Of a stretch of 64,000 bases of DNA, positions 17,971 through 28,478 are shown piece by piece; the first letter of the stretch is position 1, and each line of letters begins with the position of its first letter. A program made the translations under genes and the position numbers. Source of the stretch: Sphaerisporangium sp. TRM90804 (GTDB taxonomy: Bacteria > Actinomycetota > Actinomycetes > Streptosporangiales > Streptosporangiaceae); the NCBI RefSeq assembly GCF_029846175.1, contig NZ_JARWAC010000004.1, positions 372,001-436,000 on the forward strand. The letters run 5' to 3'. Under the pieces are notes generated by a model. That model was not told the DNA's origin. It saw nothing but the letters and a program-made list of their open reading frames with translations, and ran no database searches.

Positions 17971-18916
17971 AGAGGCGGAAGCGGGCGATGACCGGGGCGT
18001 GGTCGGAGTCGGCGGCGTCGCGGCGGCCGGTCGGGTCCTCGGTGACCGACGGCAGGCCGTGGTCGACGACCGAGCGGACCTCCTCGACGCGTTCGATGAG
18101 GGCGCGGCTGACCAGGATGTGGTCGATCAGCTCGCCCTTGCCGTGGTGAACCCGGGAGTAGCGCTCGGCCTCGGGGATGAGGGTGTCGAGGTTCCACAGC
18201 CGCCAGGCGTCGCCCTTGTCGGGGCGCAGCGCGCCCGCCGTGCCCAGCGCCGACCCGGGCGGGCCCAGCAGGATCTGCGTGGTGGCCGCCTGCGCCTCGT
18301 CGTTGAGATCGCCGACCACCACCACGGCCCGTTCCTGCCCGCGCCCGTCCACCAGCCGGTCGGCCAGGCCGCGCAGCGTGGTGGCCTCGGCGGCGCGCCG
18401 GTACAGGGCGTACGCGCCGTACCTGGCCCGCTCGCCCTCGTCGCGCGCGGCGAACCTGCCGCCGGGGAAGCTGAGCAGCTTGGACTTCAGGTGGCAGACC
18501 GCGAGGTCCAGCGTGACGCCCGGGGTGGGCTCGACCCGCACCGCGAGCATGCCGCGGCTGGTCTGCGCGGCGCCCGGCCCGGTGTCGGCGTTCTGCACGG
18601 CGGCCAGCGGCGCTTCGAAGGCGGTGACGTCCTCCACCACGGTGACCGGCATCCGGCTGAGCACGCCCACCCGGATGCCGCGCGCGTCGGGGTGCCGCGA
18701 CAGCGCCGTGTGCCAGTCGCCGCTGAGCGACGACGCGAGGTCCGACAGCGCCTCCGGCTCGCCCACCTCCTGCACACCGAGCACGTCGACGCCGAGCGCC
18801 CCGATCGTCGCGGCCAGCGCTTTGAGCTTGCCCAGGTACGCGTTCACGTCTCGTGGCCCGTACTTCCCCCCCGGCCGGTACAGGTTCTCCAGATTCCATG
18901 TGCCGACGACGACCAT
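17969..18916 (-). CDS. Endonuclease/exonuclease/phosphatase (EEP) family protein
   Basis: About 315 residues. ATG 18916 is chosen: GGGAG lies 8 bases upstream and the conserved domain starts at once (MVVVGTWNLENLY). EEP motifs are complete: Asn in WNLEN, Glu in GVQEVG, VCHLKSK, VVGDLND with catalytic Asp and Asn, and the final SDHAPVIARF Asp-His pair. Members hydrolyse phosphodiester or phosphomonoester bonds with Mg2+. With no signal peptide in this form it should be cytoplasmic. An upstream extension to 19093 stays open and would add a hydrophobic stretch (RRFVAGAGVGMVVVG), but it lacks a ribosome site. The substrate is unknown. Confidence 0.8.
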   Translation of the reverse strand: MVVVGTWNLENLYRPGGKYGPRDVNAYLGKLKALAATIGALGVDVLGVQEVGEPEALSDLASSLSGDWHTALSRHPDARGIRVGVLSRMPVTVVEDVTAFEAPLAAVQNADTGPGAAQTSRGMLAVRVEPTPGVTLDLAVCHLKSKLLSFPGGRFAARDEGERARYGAYALYRRAAEATTLRGLADRLVDGRGQERAVVVVGDLNDEAQAATTQILLGPPGSALGTAGALRPDKGDAWRLWNLDTLIPEAERYSRVHHGKGELIDHILVSRALIERVEEVRSVVDHGLPSVTEDPTGRRDAADSDHAPVIARFRL

Positions 18917-19518
18917 GCCCACTCCCGCTCCCGCCACGAACCTCCGGAAACAGACCCCCATCACGTTCCGCTGCTCCACTATGACCGGTCGTACCGCCAT
19001 TTCGGATGCTTTCCACATTCTTTGCCACACGTGTTGTGGAAGCCGCCGCCCGGCCGGCTGGTCCCGACAGCCGCGCCGCGCCGCAAAGTACACGAAAGGG
19101 CTTGAACCTCCCGCTACGGGGGAGTTCCCACGTGGGCCACGTGGACGAAGCGGACGGCGACGGGACCTGCGGCGGTTGTACCGGGGTGCGGGCCCTGCGG
19201 TCGCTCGGGCTGCCGCTCAAGGACATCGCGGACGTGCCGGCCCGCCTTGGCGGGGGGATCTCGTGGGCTGTCGGGAGTCGGTGGTGCGGGATGGTCTGGT
19301 GGACGACGTGTCTCGGCACGCCGGATCAGCCTCTCAAGGCGAATCGAACCTGCGTCCGCAGGGCATCGGCCGTCTCCGGTCGAAGCCCTGCGGCACGTTT
19401 CCGCCGGCTCTCAGGTCTTCGTCAGCGACGCTCGGCAGTATTGCTCAACCAGTGAGCGGCCACTTCGGGCGGTCAAGCATCGCGCGAGCATCCGTAAGCC
19501 TGCCCCCAGCCCATCGGA
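18917..19518. other. Intergenic region holding a decayed MerR gene
   Basis: This 602-bp stretch has no intact gene. It contains the promoter of the EEP gene near its left end and the MerR remnant around 19141-19260. The rest (19261-19518) is open in several frames but shows nothing recognisable. Confidence 0.5.
19141..19260 (+). pseudogene. Remnant of a MerR-family regulator
   Basis: Frame 1 reads VDEADGD from 19141, frame 3 continues DLRRLYR at 19164-19184, and frame 1 resumes VRALRSLGLPLKDIAD from 19186. Joined, this gives the stretch from the end of the MerR winged helix to the start of its coiled coil (YDEADLRRLYRVRALRSLGL-type). Two compensating frameshifts break it, and no N-terminal HTH or C-terminal effector domain could be found. 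It is a relic rather than a working gene. The match is to a family pattern from memory. Confidence 0.45.
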
Positions 19519-19983
19519 TTACGGGCAGGCCCCGTACCTCTGTGCCTCCACGATTGCGCGGAACGCATTTTCAACCTTGATGTAACCGGGAGTGGACTGT
19601 CCCACCCGGCTGTACGTGTGCCTCCAGTCGGATTGAAGCGGAGCGTCGAATTTGAGCCGGTAGCAGTAACCAGCGTCTACGCGGACGGCATCCCAGTCCT
19701 CGTTTGCCGGGGTCCTGCCGCCGTTGGCGGCGATCCACTTCGTGTGGGTGAGGGAGACGCACCCCGTGCGCAGAGTGCCGGTAGTGCCGTCAGTGCAGGT
19801 CCAGTCGCGAACCACATATACGCTTCCCGGGCTGCTGTTGGTCGTCGCCGAACAACCCACCGCGCTGCACGATGAGCCCAGCGGCTCGACCGGGTCGTCA
19901 GCGTTGGCGGTGCCGCCCATCCAGAGTGTGCCGGCAGCCGCGAAGCTCACAGCGAACGCGATCGGTGCCTTGTGTTTCCTCAT
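19519..19983 (-). CDS. Secreted six-cysteine protein, unknown function
   Basis: 154 residues from ATG 19983, set by AGGAAA 5 bases upstream; the longer open frame to 20307 is not supported. The signal peptide is clear (MRKHK, hydrophobic 6-27, cleavage near TANA). The mature part has six cysteines (SSC, VGC, WTC, TGC, GYC, GAC), enough for three disulfides, and many Trp/Tyr residues. I do not recognise the family. Its GC content is lower than that of its neighbours, which hints at recent transfer. It lies 98 bp downstream of the sulfatase gene on the same strand and may be cotranscribed. Confidence 0.7.
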   Translation of the reverse strand: MRKHKAPIAFAVSFAAAGTLWMGGTANADDPVEPLGSSCSAVGCSATTNSSPGSVYVVRDWTCTDGTTGTLRTGCVSLTHTKWIAANGGRTPANEDWDAVRVDAGYCYRLKFDAPLQSDWRHTYSRVGQSTPGYIKVENAFRAIVEAQRYGACP

Positions 19984-20081
19984 TCGATTTCCTGCGGCGG
20001 AACTCGGGGCGGCGTCTGCGCCTTCCACGTGCCACCGCCTCGCTGTGGCGCGCAGATACCGGTCCGGGGCGGCTATGACGC

Positions 20082-21596
20082 TCAGTCTTCGGGGCCGGCT
20101 ACCGGGGTCCAGCGGCGGCAGGCGTCGCCGGCGCAGGTGCGGAGGGTGGCCAGGCGGTTGGCCAGGGCCTTGCGGACCTTCGCGTACCGCGGGTCGTCGT
20201 GGGCGCTGGTGAGCTCGTGCGGGTCCTCCTGGAGGTCGTACAGCTCGCGCTCGCCCGAGGCGTGCTCGACGTACTTCCACCTGGGGGCGCGCAGGCCGAC
20301 GTACCACCTCGCGGCCTGCTTGGGGCCGGTCTCGATGACGATGGCGCGGTTGAACGCCTCGTCGCCGGAGGCGATCGGCAGCAGCGAGCGGCCGTCGAGC
20401 GTCACGCCCGGGGTGGCGCCGGCGGCGTCCAGGACGGTCGGGGCGAGGTCGATGTTGCCCGCCAGGGTGCTCACGTGCCCGCCCTCGGGGATGCCGGGCC
20501 CCCGGATGATCAGCGGGACGCGGATCGACGGCTCGTACGGCACCATCTTGCCGCTGACGAGGCGGTGCTCACCCTGCATCCACCCGTTGTCGGAGGTGAA
20601 CACGATGTAGGTGTCCTCCAGCTCGCCGGAGGCCTCCAGGGCGGACACGATGTCGGAGACGGCCTCGTCCACCGACAGCAGCGACTCCAGGCGCCCCTTC
20701 AGGCGGACGTTCTCCATCTTGGCCTCGGCCGCCGGGGTGATGCGCGGCTTGTTCCGGATGGCCAGCGGCTTGTCGGAGACGTCCTGCTCGTCGTAGCCGG
20801 GCGGCTTGGGAAGCTCGGCCCCCTCCAGCTCGCCGCGGTGCCGGGGCGCGGGGCGGGGGTTGCGCTCGGACAGGTCGGCCCCGGCGGCCGCGCCCTCGCC
20901 GTGCGGGGCGAGCGGCGCGAAGGACAGGAAGAACGGCTTGTCGGCCGGCGCCTTGCGCTCGATGTAGTCGACGGCCTTACCGGCGTAGACGTCGGTCTGG
21001 TAGAACTCGGGATCCTCGACGTCCGGCTCGCCGTACGTCTGCAGGGTGCCGTTCTCGTTGAGCGTGTAGCCCCACATGCGGTACGTGGTGGGGTCGACCG
21101 AGGCGTACCACTCTCCCCACCCGGGCGGCACCTCGGTGGGGCGGGCGCGGCCGTACCCGTTGAGGAACTTGCCGACGTGCCCGGTGGCGTAACCGGCGCG
21201 GCGCAGCCAGACCGGCAGGGTCTCGTCGGTGCGCAGCCGGGCGTACCCGCCGTCGGGCGAGCGGTTGCTCAGCACGCCGTGGTTGTGCGCGTACTGCCCG
21301 GTCTGGAAGGTGGCGCGCGACGGGCAGCACAGCGGGTAGGAGACCACGCTGTTGTCGAAGGTGGTGCCGCGCTCGGCGAGCAGCGACCGCACGTTCGGCA
21401 TGTACTCCAGGGCGGACACGTTCATGTCGTCCACCATGATCACAACCACGTTCGGCTTCGTCGCGCGCGCCGCGGAGGTGTGGGCGGGCGACTCGGCGAG
21501 CGCTCCGGCCTGCGGGCTCGCGGCGGTGACCGTGAGCGTGACGACCGCCGCCATGACGGTGGAGATCGCTGCGGACGGGCGTCGGCGTGCGGTCAT
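20082..21596 (-). CDS. Secreted type I sulfatase
   Basis: About 504 residues from ATG 21596 (GAAGGAG 5 bases upstream). A signal peptide spans about 1-35. The sulfatase signature LCCPSRATFQTGQYAHNHG carries CxPSR with Cys90, to be converted to formylglycine. The metal-binding DD pair lies in IMVDDMN near 56-57. Later motifs fit the N-acetylglucosamine-6-sulfatase/choline-sulfatase-like class (GHVGKFLNGYG, FTSDNGWMQGEHR). It should release sulfate from an external sugar sulfate or similar ester. No sulfatase-modifying enzyme gene lies in the window. Confidence 0.88.
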   Translation of the reverse strand: MTARRRPSAAISTVMAAVVTLTVTAASPQAGALAESPAHTSAARATKPNVVVIMVDDMNVSALEYMPNVRSLLAERGTTFDNSVVSYPLCCPSRATFQTGQYAHNHGVLSNRSPDGGYARLRTDETLPVWLRRAGYATGHVGKFLNGYGRARPTEVPPGWGEWYASVDPTTYRMWGYTLNENGTLQTYGEPDVEDPEFYQTDVYAGKAVDYIERKAPADKPFFLSFAPLAPHGEGAAAGADLSERNPRPAPRHRGELEGAELPKPPGYDEQDVSDKPLAIRNKPRITPAAEAKMENVRLKGRLESLLSVDEAVSDIVSALEASGELEDTYIVFTSDNGWMQGEHRLVSGKMVPYEPSIRVPLIIRGPGIPEGGHVSTLAGNIDLAPTVLDAAGATPGVTLDGRSLLPIASGDEAFNRAIVIETGPKQAARWYVGLRAPRWKYVEHASGERELYDLQEDPHELTSAHDDPRYAKVRKALANRLATLRTCAGDACRRWTPVAGPED

Positions 21597-21730
21597 GCTG
21601 CTCCTTCGGGGCATGGCGGCAGGCGCCGTGGCGGGAGAACACTATCGCGATCCAAATACCTACTAAACCAGTAGAGTAAGCGGGTATTTGGGGGCCTGTA
21701 AAGAAGCCCGAGGCCCGCCGGGGCGCCCCT

Positions 21731-22357
21731 TTACGACCCGCAGGAGAACGACGCGTCGACGAGGTGCGGCAACGGCAGATCCTCGCCCGAACGTGTCGGC
21801 AGAGCGAAGGCCACCGCCTTGGCGGGCGCGCCGGTGATGATCGTGCGGGTGGGGTAGGCCCGGCAGCGGCCGTCGGAGAGCTGGTAGGCGAGCAGCAGGC
21901 CCCGGCCGCTCTCGGCGAACAGGTCGAGCCCCTCCGCCCGGGCGTACACCACCCCCTCGGCCTCCTGGAGCCCCACCGCCTCGCCGTCATCGCCGTCGCG
22001 GGCGCCCAGGGCGGGGCCGACCTTCAGGCGCAGGACGTCGAGCACCCGGGAGACCTCGCCGAGGTCGGGATCGGCGTCCACGATCTCACACCAGATGGGG
22101 ACGTCCCCCAGGCTGAGGACGCGCAGCTCGTACGGCTGGCGCGCGTGCCGTTCGCAGTTGGCGGCGAGCTCGGCCACGACGATCTCGGCGTCGCCGATGG
22201 CGGGCTCCCGCACCCCCGCGCCCTGGAGCGCCTCCCTGATCACCGCGCGTGCCCGGCGCGACGCCGAACCGGGCGGCAGGATCCTGACCAGCACGCTGAG
22301 ATCGTCATGGGGCCGGCCCCCGGAAACGTCGGCCGGGCCGGTGTCGGCTGGTCGCAT
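21731..22357 (-). CDS. Anti-sigma-type ATP-binding protein (HATPase_c_2)
   Basis: 208 residues from ATG 22357 (GGAG 5 bases upstream); the ORF stays open further up without a ribosome site. It is a stand-alone GHKL ATPase domain as in RsbW/SpoIIAB-like proteins: N-box VVAELAANCERHA near residues 65-77 and G-box ESGRGLLLAYQLSD near 150-165. Such small ATPases in actinomycetes are commonly paired with XRE regulators, and one is encoded divergently at 22564. It would act by binding or phosphorylating a regulatory partner in the cytoplasm; the partner is unproven. Confidence 0.75.
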   Translation of the reverse strand: MRPADTGPADVSGGRPHDDLSVLVRILPPGSASRRARAVIREALQGAGVREPAIGDAEIVVAELAANCERHARQPYELRVLSLGDVPIWCEIVDADPDLGEVSRVLDVLRLKVGPALGARDGDDGEAVGLQEAEGVVYARAEGLDLFAESGRGLLLAYQLSDGRCRAYPTRTIITGAPAKAVAFALPTRSGEDLPLPHLVDASFSCGS

Positions 22358-22563
22358 GCACGCTCCATTCACATCGGTGATCGCGCACAGCAGGAAACGC
22401 CATGTAGCCAGGGTGGCAAAGGCTGATTTCACTCCCTTTCCACCTCGCCGGAGCCCTTGCCGATCTGGTGCCGTTTTCCGGACGTTTCCTGAGCCCGGAT
22501 GGCGGCACCCGCATACTGCCATGACAATCTGTAGTCATTCGATTACCCAAGAGGAGCGTGGCG

Positions 22564-23943
22564 ATGCGTGCGATGCGCCGTTACACGGGTCGTCCGGGTC
22601 TGGTCAGGGCGCGCAAGCGGCTCGGCATGAGCCAGGAGGCGGCGGCCGAGGTCGTCGGCGTGACGCCGAGAACGTGGGGGCGGTGGGAGCGCGGCGACCA
22701 GGGCGTCCGCCCCGTCTACCGCAGACGCCTGGCCGTCATGTTCGACGTCGACCCCGCCGAGGTCGAGCGGTGGCTGGAGGGCGAGACCCTCACTCCGGCC
22801 ACCAAACTGTCCCCGATGACGGACTTCGGGCGCGGATCGCTGGTCGCTACGGTGAGGACGGCCGAGCATCTGTGGAGGTGCGACATGGACCTGTCCCGCC
22901 GTCACGTCCTCACCGCGCTGCCCTTCGTCCCCACGGCCCTGGGCGAGTGGCTGTCGGGCTGGGCCTACGACACGCCGGGCTCGCCTGCGGTACACGAGTC
23001 GGCCGCCCCGTCGGTAGGCTTCGGCGACGTCACCCGGATCAATGAGGCACGGCACGCCTTCGAGCAGATGGACAACCAGTTCGGCGCCGCGCTCGTCCGA
23101 CCGGCCGTCGTGGACTACCTGAACACCGACGTGGGCCCCCTGTTGCGCGGCCAGTACGGCGGCAAGGTGGGGCCGTCCCTCATGACGGCCGCCGCCGGGA
23201 TGACCGAGATGGCAGGCTGGACGGCCTTCGACCTCGGTCATCAGGGGCTCGCCCAGTACTACCTCGGCCAGGCGTTGAAGCTGTCGCAAGCGGGCGACGA
23301 CCCGATGATGGTCGTCCGGGCGCTGAGCACCCTCACCGTCCAGGCCATTCACCTGGAGCAGCCCCGGTGGGCGGTGCGGCTGGCACGCGCGTCCGTCGAC
23401 GCGGCGACTCAGGCGCACGCCTCGCCCCGCTACATGGCTTTGCTGCTGGGACGACAGGCATGGGCTCAAGCCCTTCAGGTGAACCTGGCGGATACACGCG
23501 ACGGGCACGGTGCCACCGAGGTGGAACACCTGCTCACCCGAGTTGAGGACGCGTATCAGGCGGGGCCCTCCGAACGTGACCCCCGGTGGGCCTACTGGTA
23601 CGGAACAGCGGCCCTGGCCGCCGAGACCGGCCGCGTCTGGCATCTCCTGGGCGAGCACCGGCGGGCGGCGAGTTGCGCGGAGACGGCGGCGCGAGAGTAC
23701 GGTCAGGCGTTTCCCCGCGGGATACAGATCTCCCATGTGAACGCCGCCGAGGCGTACCTCGGGATGGGCGAGCTTGAGCGGGCGCTGGACCTCGCGGGGG
23801 CCTCGGTCTCCATGGCGCGGACCCTGACCTCAAGTCGCTCGCTCGAACGGCTGCAACGCTTTTCCAAGCGACTCGACCCGTACGCGGGCACCGTCCAGGT
23901 CCGCGAGTTCCGCGACCGCATGCGCCACGAACTCGCCGCCTGA
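22564..23943 (+). CDS. XRE-family regulator with TPR-like C-terminal region
   Basis: 459 residues. ATG 22564 is preferred because GAGGAG lies 7 bases upstream; GTG 22558 would leave only one base. The N-terminal HTH (residues 10-65) reads RARKRLGMSQEAAAEVVGVTPRTWGRWERG. The rest is helical and TPR-like, with an internal RRHVLTALPF motif often seen in this actinomycete group (NsdA-like). These proteins act as developmental or secondary-metabolism regulators whose TPR part may bind a peptide or partner. Divergent from the HATPase gene with 206 bp between start codons, suggesting joint control. Confidence 0.8.
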   Translation: MRAMRRYTGRPGLVRARKRLGMSQEAAAEVVGVTPRTWGRWERGDQGVRPVYRRRLAVMFDVDPAEVERWLEGETLTPATKLSPMTDFGRGSLVATVRTAEHLWRCDMDLSRRHVLTALPFVPTALGEWLSGWAYDTPGSPAVHESAAPSVGFGDVTRINEARHAFEQMDNQFGAALVRPAVVDYLNTDVGPLLRGQYGGKVGPSLMTAAAGMTEMAGWTAFDLGHQGLAQYYLGQALKLSQAGDDPMMVVRALSTLTVQAIHLEQPRWAVRLARASVDAATQAHASPRYMALLLGRQAWAQALQVNLADTRDGHGATEVEHLLTRVEDAYQAGPSERDPRWAYWYGTAALAAETGRVWHLLGEHRRAASCAETAAREYGQAFPRGIQISHVNAAEAYLGMGELERALDLAGASVSMARTLTSSRSLERLQRFSKRLDPYAGTVQVREFRDRMRHELAA

Positions 23944-23983
23944 CCGGTCCCCGAAGGCGATCAGGTGGGGGCGTGGTCGTCGG

Positions 23984-24006
23984 CGGTGCCCCTGGCGGGG
24001 GCACCG
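23984..24006. terminator. Convergent terminator hairpin
   Basis: CGGTGCCCC / GGGGCACCG with loop TGGCG, between the convergent XRE and HesB-like genes. It could serve both. Confidence 0.6.
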
Positions 24007-24023
24007 GGTGTGGGAGTGCCGGG

Positions 24024-24311
24024 TCAGACGATCTGGTTCTCCACGTGGAAGGAGACGCCGCCCTGGTCGTCGATGTCGGCGTCCAGGGCCTTGTCGTCGA
24101 GGACGGTGGCGGCTACGGGGTCGAGGTAGACCCTGGCGCCGGCGCTTTCGATCACCTTGTCGGTGTTCTCCGGGCCCTCGGCGACCGAGAGCATCAGGGA
24201 GCCGGCGTCCTCGCCCTGCGAGGAGATGCGGATCCCTCGCTCGGCGGGCCCCTCGGCCTGGCCGTTCAGGTCACGGATCACCTTCGCGGCGGTGTCTGTC
24301 AGCGTGAGCAT
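24024..24311 (-). CDS. HesB/IscA-like protein lacking all cysteines
   Basis: 95 residues from ATG 24311. The fold signature of A-type Fe-S carriers is clear: LTLTDTAAKVIRDL, RGIRISSQ, YLDPVAATVLDDKALD and a C-terminal GGVSFHVEN. However, there is no cysteine anywhere, so the three cluster ligands of IscA/SufA/ErpA are missing. The final CGCG-type segment is replaced by FHVENQIV. It therefore cannot carry a cluster in the usual way. Cys-less HesB-like proteins recur in actinobacteria; their role is unknown. Monocistronic. Confidence 0.8.
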   Translation of the reverse strand: MLTLTDTAAKVIRDLNGQAEGPAERGIRISSQGEDAGSLMLSVAEGPENTDKVIESAGARVYLDPVAATVLDDKALDADIDDQGGVSFHVENQIV

Positions 24312-24471
24312 GTCCGTCTCCTCGCGGTGGTGGATTTGTCCCGCTTAGTCCGGCTTTGCCGCCCGTCACATGTCTAAAACCGCCACGCCGGGCGATGCGA
24401 GGTCCAAAGTAGACAAAACCCTTTGGCACCCCGTTGACACGACCACCGGTGACGAAGAGCCGGGTGGACGG

Positions 24472-24882
24472 TCAGCGGCCCCGGGCGGAGATCTGCTGGA
24501 CGGCCCAGGCGTTGCCGTCGGGGTCGTTGAAGAAGAGGAAGCCGACGTTGTCCAGCGGGTCGAGCGTGGGGGTGCGGCTCTCGCCCAGCACCTGCACCTC
24601 GCCGACGTCCACGCCCCGGTGTGCCAGCTCGGCGCGGGCCTTGCGAATGTCGGGCACCACGAGCTGCAGGCCCTTGAGGGACCCCGGCGCCATCTCGGGC
24701 GCGACGCCCGTGCCGATCACGATCGAGCACCCCGACCCCGGCGGGGTCAGCTGGACGACGCGGAAGTCCTCGCTGGCCCGGGTGTCGTGGTCGACGTGGA
24801 ACCCAAGCTGGTCGGCGTAGAAGGCCTTGGCCCGGTCGACGTCCGACACCGGCACCACCACGACCTCAAGCGTCCAGTTCAC
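24472..24882 (-). CDS. VOC-family (glyoxalase/bleomycin resistance-like) protein
   Basis: 136 residues from GTG 24882, set by GAGGAG 4 bases upstream (a TTG at 24894 is the alternative). It is a single vicinal-oxygen-chelate unit: VVVPVSDVDRAKAFYADQLGFHVDHD at the start and NVGFLFFNDPDGNAWAV at the end, with the closing beta strand. A metal-dependent or substrate-binding role is typical, but the substrate cannot be told from sequence. Confidence 0.82.
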   Translation of the reverse strand: MNWTLEVVVVPVSDVDRAKAFYADQLGFHVDHDTRASEDFRVVQLTPPGSGCSIVIGTGVAPEMAPGSLKGLQLVVPDIRKARAELAHRGVDVGEVQVLGESRTPTLDPLDNVGFLFFNDPDGNAWAVQQISARGR

Positions 24883-24994
24883 AATGCTCCTCAAAGCTCT
24901 CCGCCGACCACGATTCCGGCCGGTCGCCGCCCCATCCTGCCGCGCGACGGGGCCGGGCCGAGCAGCTCTCAGAACACCAGCGCGATCAATGGCC

Positions 24995-26542
<1,548 letters not shown>

Positions 26543-26544
26543 GG

Positions 26545-28317
26545 TCAGCCCGCCCTGAGCCGGTGGTACTCGGGCGACCACATCGCCGCGGCCACCTGCG
26601 CGGGGATGTCGTGCAGGTCGGCGCGGGCCAGCCCCTCCTCGGCCGCCTGCCGGGCGACGGCGACCGCCACCGCGGCCGAGACCTCCCGCAGGTTGTCCAC
26701 CTGCGGGAGCAGGGAGGCGCCTGGCGCGCGCACGTCCACCAGGCCCGCGACCGCCTCGGCCGCGGCGGAGAACATGCCCGCGCTGATCCGCCGTGCCCTC
26801 GCCACGACCGCGCCCAGCCCGAGGCCGGGGTAGAGCAGCGCGTTGTTGGCCTGGGCGATGACGTGCGTGACGCCGTCCACGGTCACCGGGCCGACCGGGA
26901 TGCCGGTGGCGACCAGGGCACGCCCGCCGGTCCACCGCAGGACGTCGCCGGGCATCGCCTCGATGCGCTCGGTCGGGTTGGACAGCGGGAAGATCACCGG
27001 CCGCTCGACACGCGCCGCCATCTCCCGGACGATCTCCTCGGTGAAGGCCCCGCGCGCGGTGGAGGTCCCGACCAGCATGGTGGGCCGCACCCGCGCGACC
27101 ACCTCCCGCAACCCGATGCCGCCCTCCCCCGCCGTCGAGGCCGCGCCGGACGCCGCTCCCCGGCCGGGCCGCGCGCCCGCCCCCGCCCAGGACGCCACCT
27201 CGGCCGCGGGGCGGGCGTATGGAACCTGGTAGTCACGCAGATCCGGCATGTCGTCGGTGAGCAGGCCCTGCTTGTCGACGGCCCAGACGCGGCGGGTGGC
27301 CGTCTCGGCGTCCAGGCCGTCGCGGACCATCGCGTCGCGGAGCTGGTCGGCGATGCCCATGCCCGCCGTCCCCGCCCCGAAGACGACGACGCGCTGGTCG
27401 CGCAGCGGCGTGCCGCTCGCGCGGACGGCGCTGAGCAGCGCGGCCAGGGTGATGGCGCCGGTGCCCTGCATGTCGTCGTTGAAGGTGGCCACCCGGCCGG
27501 CGTACTTCTCCAGGATGCGCCGGCCGTTGCCCGGCCCGAAGTCCTCCCAGTGCAGCACGGCCGAGGGGAACATGCCGGTCACCGTCGACACGTAGGTCTC
27601 GATGAAGTCGTCATAGGCCCGCCCGCGCACCCGCGCGTGCCGGTTGCCCACGTAGAAGGGGTCCTCCAGCAGGGCCGGGTTGTCGGTGCCGACGTCCAGC
27701 GCGACCGGAATCACCCGCGCCGGGTCGATGCCCGCGGCGGCGGTGTAGACGGCGAGCTTGCCGACGGCGATGCCGATCGCGCCGCCCGCCCCCCAGTCGC
27801 CGATCCCCAGGATCTCCTCGGCGTCCGACGCCACGATCAGGTCGACGTCCCCCGGCCCCAGCCCGAGGTTGGCGAACGCCGTCGCGACACCGCCCGGGTC
27901 GTCGACCGACAGGTACACCCCCCGTGGCCGGCGGTACTCGTGGCTGTACCGTTTGATCGCCTCGCCCACGGTGGGGTCGTAGACGATCGGCAGCATCTCA
28001 CGCAGGTGATCGGCGAGCAGCCGGTAGAACAGCACCTCGTCTCGGTCGTGCAGCGCGGTCAGGTAGACGTTCTTCAGCAGGTCGCTCGGCTGGGCCAGGT
28101 ACTGCTCGTACGCCCGTCGCGCCTGCTCCTCCAGCGACTGGACGGCCGCCGGCAGCAGCCCGTCGAGCCCCAGCTCCGCGCGCTCGGCCTGGGTGAACGC
28201 CGTCCCCTTGTCCAGCAGCGGATCGCGAAGCACCTCCATCCCCCTGGCGGAGGTGACGTAGGCGCCGTCCGGCTCCTCACGGAAGACATGATGCGCTCCA
28301 GTCGATCTGGCGGTCAC
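26545..28317 (-). CDS. NAD-dependent malic enzyme
   Basis: About 590 residues from GTG 28317, set by GGGAGG 5 bases upstream; the frame is open to 28386. It is the large (malolactic/maeA-like) form: YDPTVGEAI, RPRGVYLSVDD, SDAEEILGIGDWGAGGAIGIAVGKLAVY, FNDDMQGTGAITLA and the nucleotide fold VVFGAGTAGMGIA. It decarboxylates malate to pyruvate with reduction of NAD(P). A stretch rich in Ala/Gly/Pro (SWAGAGARPGRGAASG) is inserted near residue 400. First gene of the operon with fumarase, linking TCA intermediates to pyruvate; ppdK for pyruvate to PEP lies 29 kb away. Confidence 0.92.
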   Translation of the reverse strand: MTARSTGAHHVFREEPDGAYVTSARGMEVLRDPLLDKGTAFTQAERAELGLDGLLPAAVQSLEEQARRAYEQYLAQPSDLLKNVYLTALHDRDEVLFYRLLADHLREMLPIVYDPTVGEAIKRYSHEYRRPRGVYLSVDDPGGVATAFANLGLGPGDVDLIVASDAEEILGIGDWGAGGAIGIAVGKLAVYTAAAGIDPARVIPVALDVGTDNPALLEDPFYVGNRHARVRGRAYDDFIETYVSTVTGMFPSAVLHWEDFGPGNGRRILEKYAGRVATFNDDMQGTGAITLAALLSAVRASGTPLRDQRVVVFGAGTAGMGIADQLRDAMVRDGLDAETATRRVWAVDKQGLLTDDMPDLRDYQVPYARPAAEVASWAGAGARPGRGAASGAASTAGEGGIGLREVVARVRPTMLVGTSTARGAFTEEIVREMAARVERPVIFPLSNPTERIEAMPGDVLRWTGGRALVATGIPVGPVTVDGVTHVIAQANNALLYPGLGLGAVVARARRISAGMFSAAAEAVAGLVDVRAPGASLLPQVDNLREVSAAVAVAVARQAAEEGLARADLHDIPAQVAAAMWSPEYHRLRAG

Positions 28318-28478
28318 GGCGACCTCCCAGGACACGCGGCGGCGGGTCGAGGCCGCCTGCTGAAAGCCTAGGCGCCCGGCCTCCAACCCCCGGTCAACAC
28401 CTGGTCACCTCGAACCGGTCGAATCACACCGGACGGCGATCACAAAGAGCGCCGTCGTCACAGCTCACCCCCGGCCGG

